Shown here: positions 38,138-49,800 of the stretch, piece after piece
How positions within the stretch are numbered: the first letter of the stretch is position 1
Layout of the letters: every line of letters starts with the position of its first letter
DNA from: Colletotrichum lupini
Lineage: Eukaryota > Ascomycota > Sordariomycetes > Glomerellales > Glomerellaceae
NCBI RefSeq assembly: GCF_023278565.1
Contig: NC_064678.1
Span: forward strand, 1,674,001 to 1,738,000
DNA length: 64,000 bases
Direction of reading: 5' to 3'
The notes under the pieces: generated by a model
What the model was told of the DNA's origin: nothing
Databases searched by the model: none
Seen by the model: the letters and a program-made list of their open reading frames with translations, nothing else
Position numbers and translations under genes: made by a program

Positions 38138-38416
38138 GTTGAAGAGGAATCTTGACTTTTAACTTTCAAGCACGGGATTACAGCCGTCACATTTGTCACG
38201 TTCTCAGAATATCTGTGTCCACATCCTTCATTACTCAACCATACACTCCAGGTGATTCGTCGCATGTGTCTACATACAAGCGATGGGCTGTGAAGTCTAC
38301 TTCATGAGACTGACAAACACGTTCATTCGACCATCAGACATTTGCAACAAATCACTCAGTATAGAGACTCGGTGTATAAAGGTCTGAGTCCCACCGGCAA
38401 CCAATTTCCATATGCC

Positions 38417-40515
38417 TTACTCCTGGCCGGGCTCCTCATAGGGCTTCATTCCGTACACGGAGTACCTGGGATAACATTAGCTCTCTTCATCATCCACAAA
38501 CCCCAAGACTCGGAGATGAGCCGACGAAGAAGGCGGGGGGAAAAATACTCACACGTTCCAGAACCCATGAATATTAGTATTCTTAAAATCATCCCTCACC
38601 CCCGCCATGAAAACCACAACCTCCTCCCTCGTCCAACCCAACACCCGCGTAAACAGCGCCATGGCGCCCGGCTCGATGCCCTCGAGACTGCACGCCCGGC
38701 CCCAGACGCCGAGCTCCTGCAGCTCAGGGTTCAGCGGCCACGGGCTCGTGGGCCACACGCGCTTGTGCTCGACGACGTCGACGAAGCCGGCCTCGCTGAG
38801 CATGGAGCGGAAGCGGGCGGGCACGGTGATGGGGCGGCCGATGAGCTCGGTGCCCTCCATCATGAGGCTCGACCAGCGCGCCATCGGGTCGTCGGGCTTG
38901 AGGGTGCCGTCTTGGCAGAGGATGGGGAAGGCGTTGTCTTGGAGCTCGATGAAGCCGCCTGGTTCTAGGGCGCTGTTGATTCATTGGTTGTTAGAAGATT
39001 GGGGGGGTTTGTATGAATGCACGTGGGCATTGCGTAGTCGTGACAATGAGTTGCAAGAGAGGGGGGTTAGATAGAAGCAGTTTCTTACTCGTAAGCACGA
39101 CGAAGGAACCGTTCCCAGCTCTCGAAGCATGCGTTCATGTGTCTTGCAAAGATGAAGTCGAAAGGCTCCTGCCACGTCCACTCTTTCTCCACATCGTCGA
39201 CTTCGAACTTGCAGTTCGGCGGGACGCTGTACAAGACAGTCTATTAGCTACAGGGGTTCAAGGCATACTGCGTAGGTATTGTACTCACAATTCAGGCTGA
39301 ATAGGACTCAAATCCACGCCAATGACCTATTAGGTTGCCAGTGATGTTAGCACTCGCCACACACCGCCCATGAACCCATCAGAGGGAGGCAGAACGGAGG
39401 CATACCACTGCTGCTGAGTGTTTATCCGCTATTGAGAATTGTTAGTCAAATCCCCGTCCTGCAATGGGAAAGGGTCATCGCTCCTGCTGAGAAAGTACTC
39501 TCGGGGGGGGGGGAGGGGGGCAAACGGTCAAACTAACCATATTCTTCAGCCCAAATACCAGTTCCGGTTCCAATATCCAAAACACGGTTGGCGCCCTGGT
39601 TCTTGGGACACATGCAGAGTTTGCCATCCCACGTCAGCGTCCAAAAGTGATGCTGGAAGTCTATTGTTTCGAGGACGGACATGTTAGCCAATGCCCGAAG
39701 TCTCCCGGTGGATCGCCTTTTTTCTGACGAGAACCATGCCCGCCGGGTAAGGTAGAAGAGAAAGACTGGCTCACCTAAACGGTCTTGTTCTCTCTATATT
39801 CCAAAACGAAAACGCAAAGTCAGATGTATACTGAAATGTAACAGGAGGTAGAAGATATAATTTGTTAGGACGTACGGCATCGTTTGGGAGGATGTATGCT
39901 ACACGTATCGTCAGCTACTTGCATCGCGAACCCAAGGGTGGAGGGGGGGGGGGGGAGGGTGGAAGGGGAGAACCATGAATGAATTCATGGTCTCTGGAGA
40001 AAGAGAACAACTCACTCCCATCACTGAGACTGTGATACGTGCGCCCGTTTTCCCTGCGGTAATCACGGATACTCGTTCTCAGGGTGTCTGTATCAGTGTG
40101 GACGGACTATGAAGCAAGAAACATTAGAGTTAGTAAAGCGAACATGGAGCACCAGAGCTGCGAAATTTTGCTGCAAGATATTTGCAGTAGACTTCCTCAA
40201 GCGGGAGAATGTGGAGAATTTGAAACTTACCGTGCCACTGGTCGAAGACGCATCTGATTCGAACTCTTGTGCCTCCTATTCAAACAAAGGCCGCAGGTGT
40301 CAGTTCTTTTCCGAACTCTATGATTTTGAATAGACAGAACCGGAGGAATCTATTGTAATTGATTGGACTCTTTTGGGGGGGATCAATTTGCCAGCAGGAA
40401 GATACATATAGGCCTCATCGAAATGGGGCGGCGAAAGGGGGGGGGGGGGGGGGGGTTGACTCACGATGACCTCGTCGGGCTCGGGAGTCTGCTGAGCTTG
40501 GCCCGCGTCAGCCAT
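38417..40515 (-). CDS. LaeA-like SAM-dependent methyltransferase (copy A)
   Basis: Eleven exons: 40515-40465, 40275-40231, 40106-40016, 39898-39876, 39793-39775, 39660-39538, 39428-39406, 39326-39289, 39226-39089, 38972-38553, 38465-38417. They give 339 aa, a normal length for the family. LaeA-type proteins are nuclear or cytoplasmic class I methyltransferases that control secondary metabolism and development; most copies have no known substrate. Visible landmarks are GRTYHSLSDGTYILPNDA (N-terminal signature), SAM motif I VLDIGTGTGIWA (about 103-114), the acidic end of strand 2 in VIGVDLSPIQP (about 126-136), VPPNCKFEVDDVE, FDFIFARHM, and EPGGFIELQD. The residues before the core (1-50) are Glu/Ser/Thr-rich and probably disordered. 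All introns join in phase. Intron 1 contains a run of 19 C on this strand. The stop codon lies 280 bases from the copia element. Confidence 0.93.
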
Positions 40516-41421
40516 TTCGTTTTCCGATATGCCTCTCTCTCTCTCTATCTCTCCTTCTCGCTGTGTGGAACGGCGGATAGACCAAAACCGTCAATGAAGT
40601 AACAAAACAATCACTGCACCAAATTCCAGTTCGTATCAAGATAGAGAAAGTAAAGCACGATCAAGAAAAAGGAATCAAGAAGGAGGAAGGCCCAAGAAAA
40701 AGAAGCAATCCAAGACGTCTTTAAATCCCCCCCTCTCTGCCTCCATCCCATGCCCCCTCTTCCCTTTCCCCTTCCCTCCCCTCCCCTCTCTCCATCTTCA
40801 CAACCAAAACCCCTGCTTGAACTCCACAATACGACCTATCTTTGGGTTACTTTAGCATCCCCCCCCCTAGCACTCTAGGTACGTGGTACCTGATTACGCG
40901 CCAACGGGACCAACGGGACCAACATGAACCGTCGGCGGATTGCAAAGAGGAGGAGAGGAGGGTGGGAAGGGAAGGGAAGGGTGCTCCGCTCGCCCGCTTA
41001 TGCGAATTCGCCCATCTTCTTTTCTGTCTGCAAGCAAAACAACTGCAGTATAGGATATTCGGCCGTGATTGGGCTGGTCGCGGGCGGGACGATGTGGCAC
41101 ACTTTGACGCTCTCTTCCGGCCGCAACCAACGGGGGATGGATACAATTCGACCGGGGTACGGACGATTTAGCGTGCCCGCTTAGCGCTATCGGATCCTGT
41201 CAAATGGGGGGAGGCGATGGGCTGATTGATAGAGGTGGCTCGTCCATCTCTTTTTTTGTTCGTGTTGCAACTTGTGTTGGAAGCACTTTTTCTTTTGGGG
41301 GGGTTTATTTGCCGGTTGGATCTTTCTACGGGCAACGTACCTATACATACACAAGTACAAAATGTGGCAAGAGACAAGGTGCGGATGAGATCCTATGTCC
41401 CATCCCCCCCCCCCCCCCCCC
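39503..41421. repeat. Four G/C homopolymers around methyltransferase A
   Basis: G11 at 39503-39513 and G13 at 39943-39955 lie in introns of gene A. G19 at 40437-40455 lies in its first intron. C18 at 41404-41421 lies upstream of the gene. None touches an exon. The range given spans all four; the sequence between them is described under the gene and the intergenic entry. Confidence 0.7.
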
Positions 41422-42228
41422 TTTCGGAGCCGCATGGCTACGGCGCGGCTGTGGAGAAGATGCAATGTTTGCTGTGCACCTCCACCCCCTCTCCCTCTCC
41501 TGGGTATGAGGCTTGGTCCCTGTATATCACTTGTGATGGTATCATGGTTGCGAGATGAGGTAGGGAAGTAGGTGATTGCGACAGCATATATCACGATTAT
41601 TGGATGTTGTAGCTCTGGACGGGGTATATGTTGTACCGTGGATGCGGGGGAGGTATTTCGGACGAGCCGGGCAGAAGCGCAAAGGACCTGGTGCCAATGA
41701 CATCTATTTTGGCGATAAATTGAGACTCTCACCCGAGGCTCGTACGCGAGGAAGATGACGATTTTTACAAGTTTGATCATCTACTCGCCTCGGCCATGAT
41801 TTGAAACGAGCGAGATCTATCTCAAGGTTTCTATTACTACAACACACGGAGCCTGGAGGAGGGGCTAACTCGGTTCCTCCAAGTGCGGTGATGTGCCTAC
41901 CCTAGGCGGGTGCCAGGCTTAAGATTATCAGAATGGATCGAAGCCAATCTCAAGTAAGAGGATTGGTCTCGTCCTCATCGCCATGGTTATCATCCCTGGC
42001 GACGGGACGGACTGAATCTCCCGCCGCGGAGTTATCTCTCCCAGTAGCCTTCGAGTTGCCTCTAGGTACCATGGTCCAAATGTATTCTCCCCAACGCCAC
42101 GCAAAAGAGAAAGAGCATACAGTTATACAAAGTCCCAGGGGTATCAAGACCAGATCTAATTCGACCAAATGCAACGTCGTTTTCACTTCCAGCCGTTACG
42201 TTCTCTCTCTCTCTCCCTCACTGCCGTC
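40516..42228. other. Intergenic between the two methyltransferase genes
   Basis: This is the promoter of gene A (right of 40515, minus strand), with CT-rich tracts near 40540-40560 and 40720-40800, and the 3' flank of gene B. No reading frame has domain or splice support; overlapping frames near 40842-41184 and 41187-41780 are shadows. A C18 tract lies at 41404. Confidence 0.55.
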
Positions 42229-44438
42229 TCAGGCGTAGGGCTTCCTCCCATAGACGCAATACCTGCAATGAGCCGTCAGTCCCAAACAAGTCGAGCACGC
42301 GCATAAACACAAAAAGACCAACTCACACGGTAAAATAAGCATGCACACTGCCCCCGCGAATCTCCCTCTCGACCTCGTCGCAAAAATCGCGCGTGTCCTC
42401 CTGGGACCAGTGCAAGAACTGCGTAAAGAGGTGCATTGTCGAGGCCTCGAGCGCCTCGAGGCAGTTCTCGCGACACCAGATGCCAATCTCCTTTTCGCGG
42501 GGGTGGTCCACGTCCCAGGGCCCGATGGGCCAGACGGTCTTCTCCTCGACAATGGCCTCGAAGCCGGCGAGGTCGAGCAGCTGCTTGAAGCGCGAGGGGG
42601 TGTCGCAGGGGCGGCCCATGAGCTCCGTGGCCTCCATCAGGAGCGTGGACCAGCGCGCGATGGCGCTGTCGGGGGCCATGGTGTCGTCGTCGCACATGAT
42701 GGGGAAGGAGTTGTCCTGGAGTTCAATGTAGCCGCCGGGCTCGAGGTGACTTTTTAGTGTGTCAGTCCAACGTCATGGGCGAATGTATATGGGCTTGGTA
42801 GAGTCCTTACCCGAGAGCCTTTTCAAAAATTGCGACCCAGTCGGCAAAGGCGGTGTTCATGTGACGGAAGAAGATGAAGTCGTAAAGCTCCCTCCACGGC
42901 CAGGGTTGCTCCAGGTCGAAGATTTCGTACCAGAGATTGGGTGGCACACTGGAGATGACAAGATTCAGCTGGGCGTTCGTTTTGGGAGCTAGAGCCAGAG
43001 CCTCTCAGAAGGATTGCGGGGGCTGTGTTTACTCACGCAGTCAGTTGTATAGGGCTTAGGTCGACGCCAATGACCTTAGTCTCATTGTTAGCAAGCAGTC
43101 AAACATCCGCACCCGAGCCACTTGTGCGAGAACAGAACGTGGCCGGGGGGTGGTGAAGGTTAGGCAGGCCTTACGACAGCTTCTGGGTGGTCGTCCGCTG
43201 CAAATAGGTTAATCGTCAGGATTCAAGAGTGTGTGTTAAGGGCAAGTCCTCACCGAAATCCGAGGCCCAGTGACCTGTGCCGGTTCCACAGTCGAGCACG
43301 CGCGCCGCACGCTCACGTTTGGGAGAGTTGGCAAGACGCGAATTATACGTGCGAAGCCAGAGATGGTGTTGGATAGCTACGAAAGAGGCCCCGTTAGAAG
43401 AAGAAAAGGAAAAAAAAGCATCCCTTTAGAGGGGCGGCAACACGGCGGGACTCTACGTGTACATACCTAGGCGGATACATTCATCCTGTTGAGATGCCCC
43501 CCGAAGAGAGTCCTGGTAAGCCAAAGGAACTATACAAAGACACGCATGACATGCGGGTTCACGGTGGAAAACTCACCCAGTCATTGGGCAGGATGTAGTC
43601 TGGTAGACTGGAGTCAGTATAAGGCGCTCTCGTTATCCATGGGGACATTGTCTTGGTCATTTGCTCACCTCTTGATGGATAGGTGCGGCCAAAACGCTGC
43701 TGAAAGGCGAGCTGGAGATCCGAAGTCTCGATGGTTCTCGTCGACGGGGCTCGTCCATCATGTTGTGATGACTGGAAGGCGTCAAGGTTAGGGCGTGTGT
43801 GTGTGTGTGTGTGTGTCTGGAGGCTGGAGGAAGATGGGCACGTAGGGGAGTTTGTTACATACGGAAGCATCAATTGTGAGGATGGATTGGTTGTCAGTGC
43901 CCGTCATCAGGCTGTCGGCATCCGTGGCGCTGTCCTCAGTGGCGTCCACGGAAGGCCGGTCTGAGGCGGCGTAGATGGTCATGTCGGCGTCGTCAGAGTC
44001 TGCCGCGTCATCCGCCACGGTCTCCGTCTCCGTCGCCGCGGCGAAGATGAGAGCTTGGGCTTCGGCGAGGGTAGATGCGGAGGCGGGTGCGGGTGCTGGT
44101 GCGAGTGCTGGTGCTACGATGTCTCCCTCATCGTCAGAGGGGTCAGGAAACATGTCAAGGTCGCTGACGTAGGATTCTGCGTCGTCCGAGGCGGACTCTG
44201 CGTCGTCTACGGCATGCTGGGCGACGTCGACGTCCACCTCGACCTCGTCAGCAAACAGAAGAGGGTCGATGGGGATGGGTGCGCTGCTGCTGCTGCTGCT
44301 GCTGCTGTTGATGGGCGGGTCACTCCATGTCGTGGCATTGATGGAGGGGGTTTCCGGGTTCAGGTCCAGGTCCAGGCGAGGCTCTGATGCATGTGCGAGC
44401 GAGGCGGTCGCATCGTTTGCAAACACCTGGCCAGACAT
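42229..44438 (-). CDS. LaeA-like SAM-dependent methyltransferase with acidic N-terminal extension (copy B)
   Basis: Exons 44438-43863, 43771-43577, 43512-43467, 43376-43254, 43197-43175, 43074-43037, 42948-42811, 42749-42327, 42262-42229 give 531 aa. Residues 1-192 form a disordered Asp/Glu/Ala/Ser-rich extension with a Ser run encoded by a trinucleotide repeat (44282-44305) and an Ala-Pro run; copy A lacks it. The core shows SAM motif I VLDCGTGTGHWA (about 299-310), VIGVDLSPIQL (about 322-332), an LWYEIFDLE stretch, FDL/FIFFRHM-type segments and EPGGYIELQD. Motif I has Cys and His where LaeA proteins usually have Ile. Exon 2 may contain a 42-nt intron (43657-43616) that would shorten the protein to 517 aa and bring the GRTY...YILPND spacing nearer the family norm. 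Intron 1 carries a (GT)11 repeat. Function beyond methyl transfer is unknown. Confidence 0.9.
43795..43816. repeat. (GT)11 microsatellite in intron 1 of methyltransferase B
   Basis: Eleven GT units, CA on the coding strand, lie about 20 bases from the acceptor of intron 1. The tract may act as part of the pyrimidine-rich acceptor context and is likely to vary in length between strains. Confidence 0.8.
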
Positions 44439-46882
44439 TGTACGGACCTCTCTCTCTCTGTTGGCCGTCGCGGGGAGGAAGTAGTAGAGAGAAGAGAGGA
44501 GCTGGCGAGTCCACCGACGATGATGAGACCACGACGATGAAATTTGCGCAATGATTGGGTCGGGCGAGGAATGTCGTCGGGGAAGCTTTGGCTTTTTAAC
44601 CTCGCGCTTCCGGAGCTCTCTCTACATCCGTCTCTCTCTCCCCCCCTCCCTTTTCTTCAGAGCTCAGTCTCCCCCCGTGGCCCGGTAGCCAGTGGACACT
44701 ACTTAGTAAAGTACTTCCCCTACCGTTCTGTTGGGTGTACCGAGTACTCTTTTGGCTGTCCACCTTGTCTTGGGCACATACCAATACTATGGATAGCTAA
44801 CTAGGGGGATAGGTACTCCTTGCTGCTGTTGGCGGCCAAAAAGTGACTTACTGCGGTAAAGACTCCCCACCAGTTGGTCGCTGCTGGAACTCTGTTGGAA
44901 CCAGGGTATATCTGGCAGTCTTTTTTCGCGGTACCCAGGGGGGGAAAGCAGAGCAAGAGAGGGGAGAGGAACGGTTGGTGCAGTGCCCAGCCACTGTTGG
45001 GAGAGGGGACCAGAAACCCTTCCCCCCCCGGTCTTCCCCCCTCTCTTCCGCTCTCCCCGGGCTGGACGTGATTGGTGCTACGCCGCATGCGTGGGCTCAT
45101 TCTTGCATTTTTTTCTCGCAGCGGGCGCGGGAGAGTGAGAGAAGAAAAGACAGGAGAGAGAGAGAGAGAGAGAGGAGGCTGATTTCATCACCTCAGTGAC
45201 TTCCAGCTTCTGACACGCCGGGGGGAACGGCTGATGAGATATCAATGGGATCTAGGTACTCTGTAGTCTTACGAACCTGACTGATGGGCGTTGGTTCAAC
45301 GTTGTTTGCTTGTTTGCTTGTTTGTTGCGATGCAGATGTATTGTGGTGTGGTCCCGCTCCTGTTCCAACGCCGTTCCAACCGCTAAAGTGACGGATGCGG
45401 TGGTTGGACTTCCGCAACCGCCTGCTGGGGTCACACCTTGGCCGGGGTCATATGCTGTTGGTCACAACTTGTCACCGATTTCATTTCCAGTAGTGGGTTT
45501 TGACGATAACGAGGGAAGCGAGTGCTCAAGTTGAGCACCCGACCAACACTGAGGCGCAGACGAACCAACCCGTGAATTGTAACTCCCACCTTCCAACAAA
45601 CACTTCGCAACTCTTGCCCTGTTGAGTCTCGTTCAAGGCGCTTCCAAGTTCCAACTGACAGGTACCTTGTTGTCTCTGAAAGCCAGGCTTCATCGTCGCT
45701 GGCGGGATCCTGTACTGGCCATTGCCTTGCTAACAAGCTTCATGTTACAGGTTAAGTTGATGGAGTTGTCAACTTCAACTTGAACTTCGACATCTGACGA
45801 CTACTCTATGCCACAATACTGACGAGTAAATTAATTAACAAACAACCCCAACTAAATTCTTCAAGCACCTACCCGCGTCCCACCGTCGATTCGGGGGTGG
45901 ACGTGACACAGCATGGCCATGGCCGCCTGTGGCCCCTGGGCTGACGATTCCACGCCGCAATCCGCGCCCACGGCTTCGGGTCCGGGTCTTCGCAGTAGGC
46001 CTAGGCCTTGCTCTAGCTCTAGCTCTAGGTCTACGGATACCTACCGCTAAGTAGGTGCCAGGTCCCCGTGCCACACACCCGGGCCGCACCACCGCCTTGT
46101 TTCAACTCCCTCTGCACCCTACTTTACGTCTTTCTACTGTAACAAACAAACATGCAAGTGTTCAAGGTTTGCCCACCATGCAGCCTCTTGGCGTAAGCTT
46201 CTCTGGCCTGCCTCAAGTGGGGTTTCTTCGATTTACTCTTTCTTCCAGGCAGGCTGTACACCTTGACCTCTGCAGCCTTCATCACGACTTTCTGCATTTC
46301 TCCAATATTCTTCATCCAACATCTACTTTCTCATGAATGAGTTACCATCCCACGCTGGGTCTCATCGTCTGCCGTGCGGAAGCTCACGTATATGGCATAC
46401 AACCACATCATCAGCCAATGCTGGGCTTTTGGGGTGCAACTACATCACCGCCGCACTTGCTTGGCCTTCGCAATACTCATATATCCTAATCAAACAGCCA
46501 CTTCATCTCATTCGTTAAGACTCGAGTAATTTACACCCTCACCGTCCGAGGCCTACCAAGAGCGCCAGAACACAATCCATACGAGCCCAACCATTCGTTG
46601 CCCAGCTTCGGAATCACACCGTACTCTTGAGCCACCCACCTGAAGGCCAGCATACCTAACCTCGAGGCCAATCTTGATGGGCAGAAACAAGCATCCATCT
46701 CCAACTCATATTGCCTGCATTGCTCTCTCAAATAGAGGGCTCTACAGCTCAGATGCTCTCACCGGCAGTGAGCACGGCGAATGACCCAACGCATCAACAT
46801 GTGATTCAGGGAATGACCTCAAATGACACAGAAGACAGTAATATTCTCAAGAGGTCTATCGCAACATCTACCTACACCTCAT
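44439..46882. other. Intergenic, promoter of methyltransferase B
   Basis: 2.4 kb with no gene I can support. CT-rich stretches (44610-44660, 45020-45060) and a (GA)n tract at about 45154-45174 are typical of fungal promoters. A short CTAGCT-type tandem lies near 46010-46030. Frames at 46055-46336 and 46711-47250 have no domain, and the latter is antisense to the mannosidase. Confidence 0.55.
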
Positions 46883-49800
46883 CTAATACACCAACTGAAC
46901 TCGATACGTCTGCAGTTGAAACGGCCCAAGGTCAACCTCGAACCCGCCATCCTCAACACGAACCTCCTCCTCGTCGTCCTCCAGCAAATTCGTCTTATAC
47001 GCGCTCTTCACAGCCCACTTCGTCGCCACCCTCCCTCGCCCGCGTCCCCCCAAACTCTCATACACCCGCACAATCACGCTGCGCCCACCACGAACAGGTA
47101 ACTCGCCATCCCCAACATCCTCATCATCCTCGCCGCGCTTTACCGTATCCAGCACCAGATTCTCATCCCCTGTCAACGCAACCGGGAACCCTCCAGCACT
47201 ACCTCCCGCCTCCAACAAAGGGGAACCCGCAGACGCAGAGACGACCTTGAGCGGATTATTAAACTCATACGCCGCCCTCACAGTCTCCGGCCCCAACGGA
47301 CCCCGGTGAGGCAAAATCGCCCACCGGATCGTGTGCCGCCCCATGTCGGCGTTATCATCAGGCGCCTTGGACGACCGCAGGAGCGACAGCCTCATCGTGC
47401 TGCCGACGGTCGCGAAGCCGTATTTGCTGTCATTGAGGATCGACACGCCGTACCCGTACTCCGAGAGGTCCGCGTACTTGTGGCAGCAGACTTCGAACTT
47501 GGCCATGTCCCAGCTATCGTACCTGTAGTCAGCAAACACGTTCCACCATCGAGCTCTACGTCGCAAAGAGGACGACTTACGACGTGTTGTAGTGCGTCGG
47601 CCGCCGAATAACCCCAAACTGCGTATCGTACGACGCTTCATGATGCCGCACATCGACCGGGAACTCAACCTTGAGAAACTTCATCGTCTCATGCCAGTCG
47701 ACTTCCGCAGTACACTCCACGCCCACACCGGCCGCACTCGCGCTCTCATCAACCACCGCAGCAAGACTAATCACCGTCCTCACAGAACTGACCTCACTAA
47801 TCCGCGTCTCCGTAACAACGCTCACCCTCAAAGGCGACGCCTCCAGCACACTCGTCCGCCCGCCGCGCACCTCCTCCCGCGTCTCGAGGTGGAACACCTC
47901 CACGTCCCACGCCTGCCAGTAAATCGGCTTATCGTCAAAAATGACAAACTGGCTCGCCCTGCCGCTGCCGGGGGCTAGAACCTCGCGGTTGGCGGCGCGG
48001 CGGTCGAGGAGGGAGGTGATTGTGCCGGATTCGACTGTTACTGTAAAGTGGCTGTTTTCGAGGACGAAGATGCCTTCAGAGACTTCTTGAACTGTTACGA
48101 GGGGCTTGTTGGTTTCTGCTTGGGTGATTTCTCGGGTGGCGATGAGGGTTCCGGTGCCGTTGGCGATGAAGTCTTTGCCGTTGGTGGTGAGGATCTCTTT
48201 TCGAGGCCATCCTAGAGTGTTGAGGGCTACCAGTCTCTCGGATTCGCTTGGGGTCTCGCTGATGTCGTCGATCTTGAGAACGCTGTAAATGTCTCTCAAC
48301 AGCGTGCTGCCGATGCTGAAAACATTCGCATAAACCTGCACACCCGTAAGCCACTCTCTCCGCCGCTCATACAAAGAACAACAAGCAGACTTACCTTATC
48401 CGAATCATCATAGCACATCCCAATAGCGGTCCCAGGAAGGCAATCGTGAAACTGACAAAGCAGCACCCCCTCCCACATCTCATCCAACTCCTTCTTGGGG
48501 TACCTATACCCCCTATCCTCCACAGACGCAATCGTCGCCAACAGCTCCACATCCCTTAAAAGAATCTCCGCCTTTCTGTTATTCAGCTTCGTCTGCGCCT
48601 GCGTGGTGTACACCCCGCGATGCAGCTCAAAGTACAGCTCGCCGTGCCACGTGGGGAACGTATGCGCCTTCTTCTCGAGGCGGTCAAAGACGTCGTCTGG
48701 GGTGCCGCCGGAGTGGACGCGCGGGAGGAGGCCCGTTGTGTCGGCGAGGCCGCGGAGGCGGCGGAGGGATTGGAGTTGGGGACGGGTGGGGCCGCCGCCG
48801 CCGTCGCCTTTGCCGAACTGTGGTATTGGGTTAGCATACGTGGGGTAGAGTGATTGCTGTGAGAAGGGGCTCTTCTATCGAGGATGATGAGTTTGAGGAA
48901 GATGGGACTTACGACTAGAAGAGAGGTGTGGTCTTGGTCTAGAGACTTGTGCTGCGTCATACTGCGCTTCACATCACCAAACGTCGCGTTGGCGCAGTAT
49001 GTCTTTGCGGGTGGCATGTGACAAATAACCTGGCTCCCATCAAGAGCAACCCTGCGACAACAGCCATCAGCATCAAACCCGCTTTCACAAGTTTCCACTC
49101 TGCCTAGAGTACATCAGTATCGACTGCCAAGGACCGACATACCAGTTAAACGTAGTATGAGGAAACTCATTCATATTGTTAAAGCAAATCTTCTGCGTCA
49201 GGAACCGGTTCATCCCGGCCTGCCGACACAGCTGCGGCATCTGGCTCGACTGGCCAAAGGTATCCGGCAGCCAGCACGTCGTCGAGCGCCGGCCGAAGTT
49301 ACTCTCGAAGAAGCGCTGGCCAAAGAGGAACTGCCGGATCAGGGACTCGCCGCTCGGGATGTTGGTGTCGTGCTCGACCCAGCAGCCGCCGATGGGGTGG
49401 AACTGGCCGGCTGCGACTTTGGACTTGACGCGGGTCCAGGCGTGGGGGTAGAATTGCTTGAGCCATTTGAACTTTGGCAAGTACGTTAGTTAACCATCAC
49501 AAAGAGGAGAAGGACGAGCGAGAGACGAGCAAGTGAACAGAGACGAAACACACACCTGCTGAGCCTGCGAGCAGGCAAAGTTCAGCTCGGGATACCGATC
49601 CATCAAATCGCATTGGTTCAACCACGACCTCGCAACCTTGCGCTTCGTCTCCTCCCAAGGCCACAACCAGCACGTATCAATATGACAATGCCCGATAGCG
49701 TACACACTCGCCCCCTTTCCACCGCTGTCGACATCAAACACCTTTGCCGAGTCGACATCAGGCCCCAAATACTCCTCCGCAATCTTCCTGCTCGCCACGA

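Larger units (their letters stand above)
30713..38142 (+). mobile_element. Complete RIP-mutated Ty1/copia LTR retrotransposon
   Basis: The element body is 30718-38137, flanked by GTTAA (30713-30717) and GTTGA (38138-38142), which fit a 5-bp target duplication with one transition. Two direct 205-bp LTRs begin TG (TA in the right copy) and end CA (TA in the left copy). A purine tract (37912-37928) precedes the right LTR. The interior is extremely AT-rich, almost free of CA and TG dinucleotides and full of stops, as expected from RIP. Reading through stops still shows copia order: a GAG-pre-integrase RFGHL motif near 35041, integrase at about 35160-35730, reverse transcriptase at about 36230-37100 and RNase H at about 37300-37780. 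Coding direction is +. It is certainly not active. Confidence 0.93.

Noticed and set aside
38342..39074. Plus-strand frames over the 3' part of methyltransferase A
   Set aside because: Shadows of the minus-strand exon 38972-38553, which carries clear family motifs.
46711..47250. 179-codon plus-strand frame, and similar plus-strand frames at 49613-50290 and 51816-52364
   Set aside because: They lie antisense to exons of the mannosidase and the carrier and mirror their codon bias.
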